Positions 55,022 through 63,793 of a DNA stretch of 64,000 nt are shown here, one piece after another (the stretch's first letter is position 1; each line of letters begins with the position of its first letter). The stretch is from UBA7446 sp038143535 (GTDB lineage: Bacteria > Bacteroidota > Bacteroidia > Flavobacteriales > Flavobacteriaceae): NCBI GenBank assembly GCA_038143535.1, contig JAYQMD010000001.1, positions 1,426,001-1,490,000 of the forward strand. Direction: 5' to 3'. Below the pieces are notes generated by a model. It was given only the letters and a program-made list of their open reading frames with translations, was not told the DNA's origin and did not search any database. A program made the translations under genes and the position numbers.

Positions 55022-55978
55022 ATGTCCAAATTTTTAAAGCTTCTTAAAAATATCGTCCCCTTGGGATTGGGTTTATACCTTGTTTATTATTCTTTTGCCA
55101 ATACTTCTGAAGAAGACCGTCAGCATATTATTATATCCATCAAACAAGCTGATTTACGGTTTGTATTTCTATCCTTGGTGTTTGGGGCATTTAGCCACCT
55201 TTCGCGTGCTTATCGCTGGAACTATTTACTCCGCCCATTGGGCTATCGACCCACATTTATGATGCGAATACTCACTGTGATGATTTCGTATTTTTCGAAT
55301 CTAGGTATTCCTCGCTCTGGAGAAGTGTTGCGTGCAACGGCCCTTGCTACCTATGCCGATGTGCCTTTTGAAAAAAGCTTTGGTACCATCGTTACCGAGC
55401 GCATCATTGACCTTCTTATGCTCTTTTCGCTCATTGGACTGGGCTTTGTTTTGCAATGGGAATTGTTGCTAAAAGTTATTGGTAATCCATCTTTAGAGGG
55501 CATGTTGCTTGTATGGATGGTACTTGCCGCTTCCGTGTTTTTCTTAGGCATCCGCCAACTTAAACGCTCACAGCACGCTTTGGCTGTGAAAATTATCCGC
55601 TTTTTTACAGGCTTGTGGCAAGGCATGCTTTCCATTAGAGCAATCAAGGGCAAATGGGCTTTTGTCGGTCATACACTTTTTATCTGGGCGATGTATTTGA
55701 TGATGTTTTGGGTGGTTACCTTAGCCTTGCCTGAAACAATCGGCTTGTCGTTTTCGGCCCTAATCCCCGCATTTGTAGCCGGTGGTTTTGCCATGTCTGC
55801 CACCAATGGCGGTATTGGTTTATACCCCATAGCTGTGGCAGCGGTGCTACAGGCTTTTGCTATTCCAAATCCGCAAGCACTTGCTTTTGGTTGGGTGATG
55901 TGGACTGGGCAAACCCTAATGGTCGTGGTCTTTGGTAGTCTATCTTTTTTGTTACTGCCTGTTTTGTCCAAAAAATAA
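55022..55978 (+). CDS. Lysylphosphatidylglycerol synthase-type transmembrane protein (UPF0104)
   Basis: This 318-residue membrane protein has about eight helices and the UPF0104 features SHLSRAYRWNYLLRPLG, IPRSGEVLRATALATYADVPFEKSFGTIVTERIID and ATNGGIGLYPIAVAAVLQAFGIP-like (here AFAIPNPQALAFGW). It corresponds to the flippase-type part of MprF without the aminoacyltransferase. Substrate unknown. It lies five bases after panD and 16 bases before radA. Confidence 0.88.
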   Translation: MSKFLKLLKNIVPLGLGLYLVYYSFANTSEEDRQHIIISIKQADLRFVFLSLVFGAFSHLSRAYRWNYLLRPLGYRPTFMMRILTVMISYFSNLGIPRSGEVLRATALATYADVPFEKSFGTIVTERIIDLLMLFSLIGLGFVLQWELLLKVIGNPSLEGMLLVWMVLAASVFFLGIRQLKRSQHALAVKIIRFFTGLWQGMLSIRAIKGKWAFVGHTLFIWAMYLMMFWVVTLALPETIGLSFSALIPAFVAGGFAMSATNGGIGLYPIAVAAVLQAFAIPNPQALAFGWVMWTGQTLMVVVFGSLSFLLLPVLSKK

Positions 55979-55994
55979 TAGTTAGCTTCGCCTT

Positions 55995-57344
55995 ATGGCA
56001 AAAGTCAAAAAAGCTTTTTTCTGTACCAACTGTGGTCATCAACATGCCCAATGGCAAGGACAATGTAGCTCCTGCAAGGCATGGAACACCATACAAGAAG
56101 AAGTGCTAGAAAAACCCAAAACTACGGCTACGTGGCAAGACAGCAGCAGCACACAAAAAGCGAAACCCGTACGCATTCAAGACGTTGCAGTTGATGCCAT
56201 CGCACGGATATCATCTGGAGATGTGGAGCTAGACCGTGTACTTGGTGGAGGAATTGTCCCAGGTTCTATGATGCTTGTTGGGGGAGAACCGGGCATTGGA
56301 AAATCCACCTTATTGTTACAAGTAGCGCTTGCTGTTGCCGGAAAGGTAGTTTATGTCTCGGGTGAGGAAAGCGAACAACAAATCAAATTACGCAGTGCCC
56401 GCGTGACCGAAGAATCCAGCGAGTGTTTTTTACTGACCGAAACCAACGCCCAATCGCTTTTACACCACTTGGGAACGCTAAAACCCGCCTTGGTGGTTAT
56501 CGACTCCATACAAACCTTACATTCTAGTGTGTTGGACAGCACCGCAGGAAGCGTACCGCAAATACGTGCCTGTACGGCCGAATTGATCCAATTTGCCAAA
56601 AACACCCAAACGCCTGTTTTTCTGGTGGGTCATATTACCAAAGACGGGGCTATTGCAGGGCCCAAAGTTTTGGAACACATGGTCGATACCGTGCTGCATT
56701 TTGAAGGCGATCGCAATCATGTGTATCGCATTTTACGTGCGCATAAAAACCGCTTTGGCACTACTGCCGAACTCGGAATTTATACCATGGCGCAAGAAGG
56801 ACTTTTGGGCGTTTCCAATCCAAGTGCTTTGCTCATTTCTGCCGAAAGTGCAGGCCTAAGCGGTCATGCCATAGGCGCAACGGTAGAGGGCATCCGCCCC
56901 ATGCTTATCGAAGTGCAAGCGTTGGTGAGTTCCGCCGTTTATGGTACGCCACAGCGCAGCAGTACGGGCTTTGACAACAAACGCCTAAACATGCTCCTTG
57001 CCGTACTCGAAAAACGCGCCGGCTTTCAGCTGGGTGCAAAGGATGTTTTTCTAAACCTTGCTGGAGGTATCCGCCTCGATGACCCGGGCTTAGACCTATC
57101 TGTAATGGTAGCCATACTGTCCAGTAGCTTGGATGTAGCCATTCCCAAGGGCTATACATTTGCTGCCGAAGTGGGGCTTTCAGGTGAGTTGCGCAACGTC
57201 CCTAAAATGGAACAGCGCATTCAAGAAGCTGCCAAACTGGGCTTTGAGCGTATGGTAGTAGCGCAAAAAGTAACCTCGGCACCCAAAGGATTGGAGGTTG
57301 TCCGACTAGCAACCATTCAAGAACTTGTGGCGCATTTGTTTTAA
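55995..57344 (+). CDS. radA: DNA repair protein RadA
   Basis: This 449-residue RecA-like helicase has an N-terminal C4 zinc finger (CTNCGHQHAQWQGQCSSCKAW), Walker A GGEPGIGKSTLLLQ near residue 92, Walker B LVVIDSIQTL, the RadA-specific KNRFG motif (RAHKNRFGTT) and a C-terminal Lon protease-like domain lacking the catalytic serine-lysine dyad. It acts in branch migration of recombination intermediates. It converges with the aldo/keto reductase gene, with stops overlapping by four bases. Confidence 0.97.
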   Translation: MAKVKKAFFCTNCGHQHAQWQGQCSSCKAWNTIQEEVLEKPKTTATWQDSSSTQKAKPVRIQDVAVDAIARISSGDVELDRVLGGGIVPGSMMLVGGEPGIGKSTLLLQVALAVAGKVVYVSGEESEQQIKLRSARVTEESSECFLLTETNAQSLLHHLGTLKPALVVIDSIQTLHSSVLDSTAGSVPQIRACTAELIQFAKNTQTPVFLVGHITKDGAIAGPKVLEHMVDTVLHFEGDRNHVYRILRAHKNRFGTTAELGIYTMAQEGLLGVSNPSALLISAESAGLSGHAIGATVEGIRPMLIEVQALVSSAVYGTPQRSSTGFDNKRLNMLLAVLEKRAGFQLGAKDVFLNLAGGIRLDDPGLDLSVMVAILSSSLDVAIPKGYTFAAEVGLSGELRNVPKMEQRIQEAAKLGFERMVVAQKVTSAPKGLEVVRLATIQELVAHLF

Positions 57345-58378
57345 GGCGCCGGATTGGGGATGCGGTTATGCACCTCGTCAATTTCTGCTAAAATTTCTGC
57401 TGATAATGTAATGCCAGCCGTATCTATGTTTTCCTTAAGTTGTTCCATGGTAGTGGCGCCAATGATATTGGATGTTACAAAAGGGCGGTCGGTAACAAAT
57501 GCCAACGAAAGCTGCGTCAGCGTAAGATTGTGTTTTTCAGCAATCACCGCATAGGCTTCTGTGGCGTCACGTGATTGGTCGCTATTGTAACGCGCCATGC
57601 GTGGAAATAATTTTAATCGGCTGTTTTCGGGTAGCTGCCCTTTTCGATATTTTCCAGACAACACACCAAACGCTAAAGGCGAATACGCCAGTAACCCCAA
57701 CTGCTCACGATGGGCTACCTCCGCATTGCCTACCTCAAAAGTCCGGTTAAGCAACGAATACGGATTTTGTATAGTTTTCATGCGGGGTAAATCCTTTTGC
57801 TCAGCTAGAGCAATGTATTTCATTGAAGCCCAAGGGGTTTCGTTCGACAAACCAATATGCCTAATTTTTCCCTGTTGTACAAACCGATGGAGTGTTTCTA
57901 AAATTTCCTGAAAATTTTCATGCCATTTTTCTTTGTGGTCTGGAAAATAATCACGTTTACCAAAAAAATTCGCATTGCGCTCTGGCCAATGCAATTGATA
58001 GAGATCTATATAATCTGTTTGCAGTCTTTTAAGGCTTCCCTCGAGAGCCTCGCCTATGCTATCAGATGTAAAACCTGTGGTGCGGATATGTGCAGTATAG
58101 GCGCCAGGCCCAGCAATTTTAGTTGCCAAAACTACTTTATCTCTATTCTTTCGTGAGGCAAACCAGTCGCCTATGATGCGCTCGGTATCAGCATAGGTGT
58201 CTGCTGTGGCAGGGACAGGATAAAGTTCTGCGGTATCAAAAAAATTAATTCCGGCATCTAAAGCATAATCCATTTGTTCAAAACCCTCGGCTGGGGTGTT
58301 TTGGTTGCCCCAAGTCATGGTGCCCAGGCAAATTTTACTCACCCGAATATCGGTATGTGGAATGGTGGTGTATTTCAT
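57341..58378 (-). CDS. NADP(H)-dependent aldo/keto reductase (Tas-like)
   Basis: This 345-residue protein has the AKR catalytic acid and tyrosine in GINFFDTAELYP (residues about 44-55), the lysine in KVVLATKIAGPG and a histidine in DLYQLHWPERN. C-terminal cofactor-binding residues are in SNIIGATTMEQLKENIDT. It most resembles the Tas group. Physiological substrate unknown. xth lies upstream by 11 bases on the same strand, suggesting co-transcription. Confidence 0.9.
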   Translation of the reverse strand: MKYTTIPHTDIRVSKICLGTMTWGNQNTPAEGFEQMDYALDAGINFFDTAELYPVPATADTYADTERIIGDWFASRKNRDKVVLATKIAGPGAYTAHIRTTGFTSDSIGEALEGSLKRLQTDYIDLYQLHWPERNANFFGKRDYFPDHKEKWHENFQEILETLHRFVQQGKIRHIGLSNETPWASMKYIALAEQKDLPRMKTIQNPYSLLNRTFEVGNAEVAHREQLGLLAYSPLAFGVLSGKYRKGQLPENSRLKLFPRMARYNSDQSRDATEAYAVIAEKHNLTLTQLSLAFVTDRPFVTSNIIGATTMEQLKENIDTAGITLSAEILAEIDEVHNRIPNPAP

Positions 58379-58389
58379 CTATGGTTTGC

Positions 58390-59154
58390 TTATAAATCTA
58401 AGGTTACGCCAACAGGACAGTGATCAGAATGGACAGCTTGGGGAAGTATGTATGCTCTTGATATTTTTGCGTTAAGGGGCTCGCTTACCATGGCGTAGTC
58501 AATACGCCAGCCTTTGTTGTTGGCACGGGCGTTTGCCCGATAGCTCCACCAACTGTAGCTGTGTGGTGCGGTGTTTAGGTGTCTAAACGAGTCCACAAAA
58601 CCACTTTTTATAAAGCCGTCGAGCCAGCTTCGCTCCTCGGGCAAAAAGCCCGAAACCTTGGCATTGCGTACTGGGTCGTGTATATCAATGGCTTCGTGGC
58701 AGATGTTGTAATCACCACATATCACTAAGTTGGGTAATTCTTTTTTTAGTTTGTTAATGTAGGCTTGAAAATCATCCATGTACGTAAACTTATACGCCAA
58801 TCGGTCGGGATTGGTACCCGAAGGCAAGTAGAGGCTCATCACAGAAACATCTTCAAAATCGACACGCAAATTACGCCCTTCAAAATCCATATAATCTATG
58901 CCTGTCCCATAGGCCACATGCTTGGGTTCTTCTTTGCATAATATTGCAACAGAGCTGTAGCCTTTCTTTTGAGCTGAAAACCAATAGTGGTAGGGATAAC
59001 CTGCAGCTTCAAATACGCTGAGATCTAGTTGGTCGGGTTGTACTTTGGTCTCTTGCAAACACAATACATCTGGGCTGGCCTGCTGCAACCAATCTAAAAA
59101 TCCTTTTTTTATGGCAGCGCGAATCCCGTTTACGTTATAGGACATGATGTTCAT
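58390..59154 (-). CDS. xth: Exodeoxyribonuclease III
   Basis: This 254-residue AP endonuclease and 3'-5' exonuclease shows MSYNVNGIRAAIKKGF, VLCLQETKVQ with the metal-binding glutamate, VICGDYNICH and HSDHCPVGVTL with the catalytic histidine. Length is typical. It repairs abasic sites. The gene starts near the divergent small secreted protein and precedes the aldo/keto reductase. Confidence 0.95.
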   Translation of the reverse strand: MNIMSYNVNGIRAAIKKGFLDWLQQASPDVLCLQETKVQPDQLDLSVFEAAGYPYHYWFSAQKKGYSSVAILCKEEPKHVAYGTGIDYMDFEGRNLRVDFEDVSVMSLYLPSGTNPDRLAYKFTYMDDFQAYINKLKKELPNLVICGDYNICHEAIDIHDPVRNAKVSGFLPEERSWLDGFIKSGFVDSFRHLNTAPHSYSWWSYRANARANNKGWRIDYAMVSEPLNAKISRAYILPQAVHSDHCPVGVTLDL

Positions 59155-59220
59155 ACTTGCTAAAATACGAAGTAACCAAAATAAAATGTTTATGTTTATA
59201 CGACCAATAATGCATAAATA

Positions 59221-59757
59221 ATGAAAAAAATATTTTTATTTACAATTCTAGTGTGTTTTGGGCATTTTGTCCATTGCCAAGAAGAAAACATCCAAAAGGT
59301 TCAAATTGTAAAAGATTCATCTTCGGAAGCCACATTTCCAAAGGGTAAAAATGAAATCAGATTAAATGCTTTAAGTTTTTTAATTATGGAAGACATAAAT
59401 ATATTTTATGAAAGAATATTGAATAAGTCTAATAGTATAGGTCTGTCAATGTTTATAAATGCAGGAGAAGAAGATAATTTAACTTACAGGAGATTTGCTA
59501 TAAATCCTTACTATAGATTTTACTTTTACAATTCTAAAGAATATGGTGCAAGAGGTTTTTTTGTTGAGGGCTTCAGTTCTTTTGCGTCTGTTAAAAATGA
59601 ATCTCTTCAAGTTTCCCTTGGAATGACAATTGGTCAAAAATGGGTTACCACTAAGGGTTTTTCTTTTGAATTGTTTGTGGGGCTAGCTCGCTATGTAACC
59701 GACACTTACCTTGAAGCCCATTTACCTGTAGGGATTGCAATTGGAAAGAGGTTTTAA
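59221..59757 (+). CDS. Small secreted hypothetical protein, probably beta-rich
   Basis: The 178-residue product has a signal peptide (MKKIFLFTILVCFGHFVHC) followed by mature sequence EENIQKVQIVKD. The remainder alternates hydrophobic and polar residues (SLGMTIGQKWVTTKGFSFELFVGLARY, LPVGIAIGKRF) as in small outer-membrane barrels of the DUF3575 kind, which I suggest only tentatively. Its A+T content is visibly higher than its neighbours, as may follow horizontal gain. It converges with glyS, overlapping by four bases. Function unknown. Confidence 0.7.
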   Translation: MKKIFLFTILVCFGHFVHCQEENIQKVQIVKDSSSEATFPKGKNEIRLNALSFLIMEDINIFYERILNKSNSIGLSMFINAGEEDNLTYRRFAINPYYRFYFYNSKEYGARGFFVEGFSSFASVKNESLQVSLGMTIGQKWVTTKGFSFELFVGLARYVTDTYLEAHLPVGIAIGKRF

Positions 59758-61292
59758 GTTCTTTTAAGCCATTTCTCAAAAGAAATGTCATTTAAAATTT
59801 TGGTTTTAGCCTCAATAAGTGAAATTCGCTCTTGCTTCATGCTGTCTCGATTGCGAATGGTTACCGTTTCATCTTCTAAGGTTTGGTGGTCAACAGTTAT
59901 GCAAAAGGGCGTACCCAAAGCATCTTGTCTACGATAGCGTCGGCCAACGGCATCTTTATCGTCATAAGCAACCGTCATTTCCCATTTAAACACATTTACA
60001 ATGGATTTAGCAATATCAGGTAAGCCGTCTTTTTTGACCAATGGTAACACTGCTACTTTGGTAGGTGCTAGAACGGACGGTAAGCGTAAAACCGTTCTGC
60101 TAGAGCCGTCCTTGAGCGTTTCTTCCTGTAAGGCATGCGAAAATACAGCTAAGAACAATCGGTCTAAACCGATAGATGTTTCCAAAATATAAGGCACGTA
60201 GTTTTCCTGACGTTCTGGGTCAAAGTACTGCAGCTTCTTTCCCGAATATTTTTCGTGACTGCTCAAGTCAAAATCTGTTCTGGAATGTATACCTTCCAAC
60301 TCCTTGAAACCAAAGGGAAACTTAAATTCAATATCACAAGCTGCATCGGCATAGTGTGCCAGCTTTTCGTGGTTGTGAAAGCGGTAATTGTCCTCCCCTA
60401 AACCTAACGAATGGTGCCATTTCAGACGGGTTTCTTTCCAATATGTATACCATTCATTTTGAGTACCTGGAGGAATAAAAAACTGCATTTCCATTTGTTC
60501 AAACTCACGCATGCGAAAAATAAATTGTCTAGCTACAATCTCGTTTCGAAATGCCTTCCCTGTTTGGGCAATTCCAAAGGGCAATTTCATGCGACCTGTT
60601 TTCTGTACATTTAAGAAATTTACAAAAATCCCTTGTGCGGTTTCAGGGCGCAAATAAAGCTCCGTAGCACTTTCGGCAGATGCGCCGAGCTTGGTGCCAA
60701 ACATCAGGTTAAACTGCTTTACCTCGGTCCAGTTTTTGGAACCTGTAACAGGGCATACAATTTCCAGTTCTTCAATAAGCGCCTTTACATCTGCTAAGTC
60801 TTCTTTTTCCAAAGACTTACCCAAACGCTTTAGTATAGCATCTCCTTTTTCTTTGTAACCAACTACCCGTGGGTTGGTACTCAAAAACTGTTCTTTGTCA
60901 AAAGCATCGCCAAAACGTTTGGCAGCTTTCTTTACTTCCTTTTCAATTTTAGTGTCTAGCTTGCCCACATAGTCCTCCACCAAAACATCTGCACGATAGC
61001 GTTTTTTAGAGTCTTTGTTATCAATAAGCGGGTCATTAAAAGCGTCCACATGACCAGAAGCTTTCCAAATGGTTGGGTGCATCAAAATGGCTGCATCCAA
61101 GCCTACAATATTGTCATTGAGTTGTACCATGGCTTTCCACCAATAATCACGAAGGTTTTTTTTAAGTGCTACGCCTTGTTGACCGTAGTCATATACAGCG
61201 CTAAGGCCATCGTAAATTTCACTTGAAGGGAAAACAAACCCATACTCCTTAGCATGGGACAATACTTTTTTGAATAGCTCTTGATTTGACAT
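59754..61292 (-). CDS. glyS: Glycine--tRNA ligase
   Basis: This 512-residue class II synthetase is the alpha2-type GlyRS: the start FVFPSSEIYDGLSAVYDYGQQGVALKKN, motif 2 in GKAFRNEIVARQFIFRMREFEQMEMQFF, and a C-terminal anticodon-binding domain (KVAVLPLVKKDGLPDIAKSIV). Length is normal. A TATTTTTG element ends only four bases before its ATG, so transcription should begin about at the start codon. Confidence 0.97.
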   Translation of the reverse strand: MSNQELFKKVLSHAKEYGFVFPSSEIYDGLSAVYDYGQQGVALKKNLRDYWWKAMVQLNDNIVGLDAAILMHPTIWKASGHVDAFNDPLIDNKDSKKRYRADVLVEDYVGKLDTKIEKEVKKAAKRFGDAFDKEQFLSTNPRVVGYKEKGDAILKRLGKSLEKEDLADVKALIEELEIVCPVTGSKNWTEVKQFNLMFGTKLGASAESATELYLRPETAQGIFVNFLNVQKTGRMKLPFGIAQTGKAFRNEIVARQFIFRMREFEQMEMQFFIPPGTQNEWYTYWKETRLKWHHSLGLGEDNYRFHNHEKLAHYADAACDIEFKFPFGFKELEGIHSRTDFDLSSHEKYSGKKLQYFDPERQENYVPYILETSIGLDRLFLAVFSHALQEETLKDGSSRTVLRLPSVLAPTKVAVLPLVKKDGLPDIAKSIVNVFKWEMTVAYDDKDAVGRRYRRQDALGTPFCITVDHQTLEDETVTIRNRDSMKQERISLIEAKTKILNDISFEKWLKRT

Positions 61293-61296
61293 GGGG

Positions 61297-61304
61297 CAAA
61301 AATA
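61297..61304 (-). promoter_or_regulatory. glyS promoter -7 element abutting the start codon
   Basis: TATTTTTG on the minus strand matches TAnnTTTG and is separated by four bases from the glyS ATG. It predicts a leaderless mRNA. No TTG is seen at 17-23 bases upstream. Confidence 0.5.
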
Positions 61305-61351
61305 GAATAAGTTTCGTAATTTAAACCTTCCGAATCGTTTAACCTTTTACT

Positions 61352-62031
61352 ATGCTTCAGGATTTGCTTGCTGTTTGGTTTCTGCAGTGTTGCTGAGATG
61401 TGGATTTTCCTTGCCAAAAAAGCAACAATGGCTATGTTTGTTGCTAAGCCCAACTGCCCAAAACCTATTTTGAAGGTGACAAAAAAAATCCACTCAGGCT
61501 GATGATATTAAATATCTAACTCTAGAAAGTGCTTACGCCCTTTTATTTTGCTCAAAACAATCCCATTCAAAAGCTGTTGCACCCAATCAAATATCAAAGT
61601 AAATCCAAAATAGGAGATTGGATGGCCAAAGAGTGTTATGCGCTGTTGCCACAACAACATTTACTAAAGCAATGTGATGCTGGAGTCCCTATTCCGCTGC
61701 ACCCGAAACGAGAAAAACAGCGGGGTTACAATCAAAGTGCGCGTTTTGGGCACTATTGTGCTAAACAACTTGGGAAAAGTTTTTCAGTAATATAATGCTG
61801 CGGAAAAATGAAGCGAAGACGCTGTTACGCATGAGCAGAAAAGAGCGCTGGATAGAAGTTAAAAACGCATTTGATATAGAAACCAATACCAATTATAAAC
61901 ACGTGTTAATGGTCAATGATGTGATTACTACGGGTGCCACACTAACCGCCTGAGGAAATGCACTAATTGAACAAGCCACCCAAAAGATTTCGATACTCGG
62001 AATGGCCTTTGCGCAAAACATTCTTCCGTAG
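61352..62031 (+). pseudogene. Decayed comF (phosphoribosyltransferase family)
   Basis: From an ATG at 61352 the plus strand reads MLQDLLAVWFLQCC then a stop; neighbouring frames supply RCGFSLPKKQQWLC (a remnant of the zinc finger), AQLPKTYFEGDKKNPL and LTPFYFAQNNPIQKLLHPIKYQ with IPLHPKREKQRGYNQSARFG, the ComF middle. Near 61790 the frame shifts again into KTLLRMSRKERWIEVKNAF and VNDVITTGATLTA, the PRPP loop, followed by an in-frame TGA and then GNALIEQATQKISILGMAFAQN. Several frameshifts, stops and a D-to-N change in the PRPP loop show inactivation. ComF acts in DNA uptake and is usually found near glyS in this group. Confidence 0.88.
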
Positions 62032-62058
62032 GCAAGAAAATAGTCGTTATTTTGTGCC

Positions 62059-63654
62059 ATGCTTAAACGTGTTTTTGTTGCACTGTTCATTTGCGCATTT
62101 TTTGTACAATGTGCGCGTCGTGGTTCGCCAACTGGTGGTCCCAAAGACGAAACACCTCCAATAATGCAACGTGCTGAGCCACCACAAAAAACAGTCAACT
62201 TCAAAGACGATGAGATTCGTATTTACTTTGACGAGTATATCAAGCTCGAAAAATTAAGAGATCAATTGGTAATTTCTCCACCACTTGACCAAAGTGCTTA
62301 TGTTATTTCACCGCAAGGCATGGCGGCTAAATACATTAATGTTGCGTTTACGGACACTCTAACGCCCAACACCACCTATACCTTAAACTTTGGAGAAAGT
62401 GTGGTGGACAACAATGAGGGCAATCCCTTATCCTTTTTCTCCTATGTTTTTTCAACGGGTCCAGCCATTGATTCTTTAAAGTTGCGTGGGCGTATTTCGG
62501 ATGCCTTGTTGCGCAAGCCTGAACGTTTTGTTTCTGTGATGTTATACCCCATGGATAGCACTTTCACAGATTCAGTGATTTATAAGAACAAGCCGCTGTA
62601 TTTCACCAATACCCTTGATAGTCTAATTGAATTTACCATTCCCAATCTAAAAGAGGGGCGTTATCTATTGGCTGCTATTAAAGACGTTTCAAAAAATTAT
62701 GTGTTTGACCCATCGATTGATAAAATCGATGTAATTTCTGAGCCCATAACATTGCCTAACGACAGCTTATTTTCCCTGTCCTTGTTTAAAGAAGAACCCG
62801 ATTTTGCTTTTGGGCGCGCTTACCAGGCTGGGAAGCAACGCGTAGGCTTTGGCTATACAGGAAGGCCTAATTTTGATATTGTTTTAGAAGGAGCCTTACC
62901 TGACTCTTTTGCTTCTATTGTTTCACGAGATCGTGAAACGGATACCGTGTATTATTGGTATAAAGGTATTGAGGCAGACTCACTAAAGTTTACCCTAAAG
63001 CACGACACCTTGACAAAGTCCTATGCGTATCGTATTAGAAAAGCGGAGCCTGATTCGCTCAAAGTCACCGTTGTTCAAAATGGCACTTTAGAACTTGTCG
63101 ATACCTTAAAAATTAGAACCAATACGCCCCTAAAAAATTTTGATGTCAATGCTATTTCACTCCTTGATAAAGACTCTGTTAGTGTTTCATTTAAGTTAGC
63201 GCAAAAGCACAAACACGAGCTTCAAATGCTGTTTGATATTTTCCCAAATGAAAATTATCAATTACAACTTTTACCAGGCGCTATAACTGATTTTTTTGAC
63301 GTTACGCATGACACCCTTGTGGTTAAGCTCAACACCAAAAGCCGCGTAGACTATGGCAATTTGTCGCTGCGTTTGGGCAATGTTCCCTCATTCCCCATTT
63401 TCATTGATTTGCTTGATGAAAAAGAGGTGATAAAGCGCTCTATTTATGCAACAGAACCGAGGGGTGTATTCCGCTTTGCTTATTTACGTCCAAATAAATA
63501 TTATATAAGAGTCCGAATTGACGAAAACGCCAATGGCAAATGGGATACGGGTCATTATCTAAAAAAGCAAAAGCCAGAAGCCGTTTATCATTTCGAATCG
63601 CAGCTAGACGTTCGTGCCAACTGGGAGCTGCAAGAGCAGTTTATATTAAAGTAA
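62059..63654 (+). CDS. Ig-like domain lipoprotein
   Basis: The 531-residue product has a lipoprotein signal (MLKRVFVALFICAFFVQCARR, lipidated Cys18) followed by GSPTGGPKDETPP and a bacterial Ig-like domain of the Big_5 kind (NFKDDEIRIYFDEYIKLE ... TPNTTYTLNFGESVVDNNEGN). The C-terminal part has more beta sheet. Such proteins are conserved in flavobacteria but their function is unknown. It starts 28 bases after the comF remnant and has no other neighbour in its direction. Confidence 0.85.
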   Translation: MLKRVFVALFICAFFVQCARRGSPTGGPKDETPPIMQRAEPPQKTVNFKDDEIRIYFDEYIKLEKLRDQLVISPPLDQSAYVISPQGMAAKYINVAFTDTLTPNTTYTLNFGESVVDNNEGNPLSFFSYVFSTGPAIDSLKLRGRISDALLRKPERFVSVMLYPMDSTFTDSVIYKNKPLYFTNTLDSLIEFTIPNLKEGRYLLAAIKDVSKNYVFDPSIDKIDVISEPITLPNDSLFSLSLFKEEPDFAFGRAYQAGKQRVGFGYTGRPNFDIVLEGALPDSFASIVSRDRETDTVYYWYKGIEADSLKFTLKHDTLTKSYAYRIRKAEPDSLKVTVVQNGTLELVDTLKIRTNTPLKNFDVNAISLLDKDSVSVSFKLAQKHKHELQMLFDIFPNENYQLQLLPGAITDFFDVTHDTLVVKLNTKSRVDYGNLSLRLGNVPSFPIFIDLLDEKEVIKRSIYATEPRGVFRFAYLRPNKYYIRVRIDENANGKWDTGHYLKKQKPEAVYHFESQLDVRANWELQEQFILK

Positions 63655-63751
63655 AGTCGTCTCGATCTTCTAAAAAAGGAAGTTTGTTGCGTGTGCTGCA
63701 AAGCGCATCAAGGTCAATGGTTAGGCTGGCAGTTGTGTCTTTTTCGTCCAT
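63641..63751 (-). CDS. Candidate 36-residue protein downstream of sdhB
   Basis: From an ATG at 63751 the minus strand reads MDEKDTTASLTIDLDALCST and ends PFLEDRDDFTLI, 36 residues. The sequence is acidic, ordered-looking and amphipathic (IDLDALCSTRNKLPFLED). It starts 43 bases after the sdhB stop in the same direction and happens to be in the same frame. TATTTTTG lies 24 bases upstream as a possible promoter. Its last 14 bases overlap the end of the Ig-like gene on the other strand. I cannot match it to a family. Confidence 0.4.
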   Translation of the reverse strand: MDEKDTTASLTIDLDALCSTRNKLPFLEDRDDFTLI

Positions 63752-63793
63752 GAAAATCAATTCATCATGACAAGCAGCAAAAATAAATTCCTT

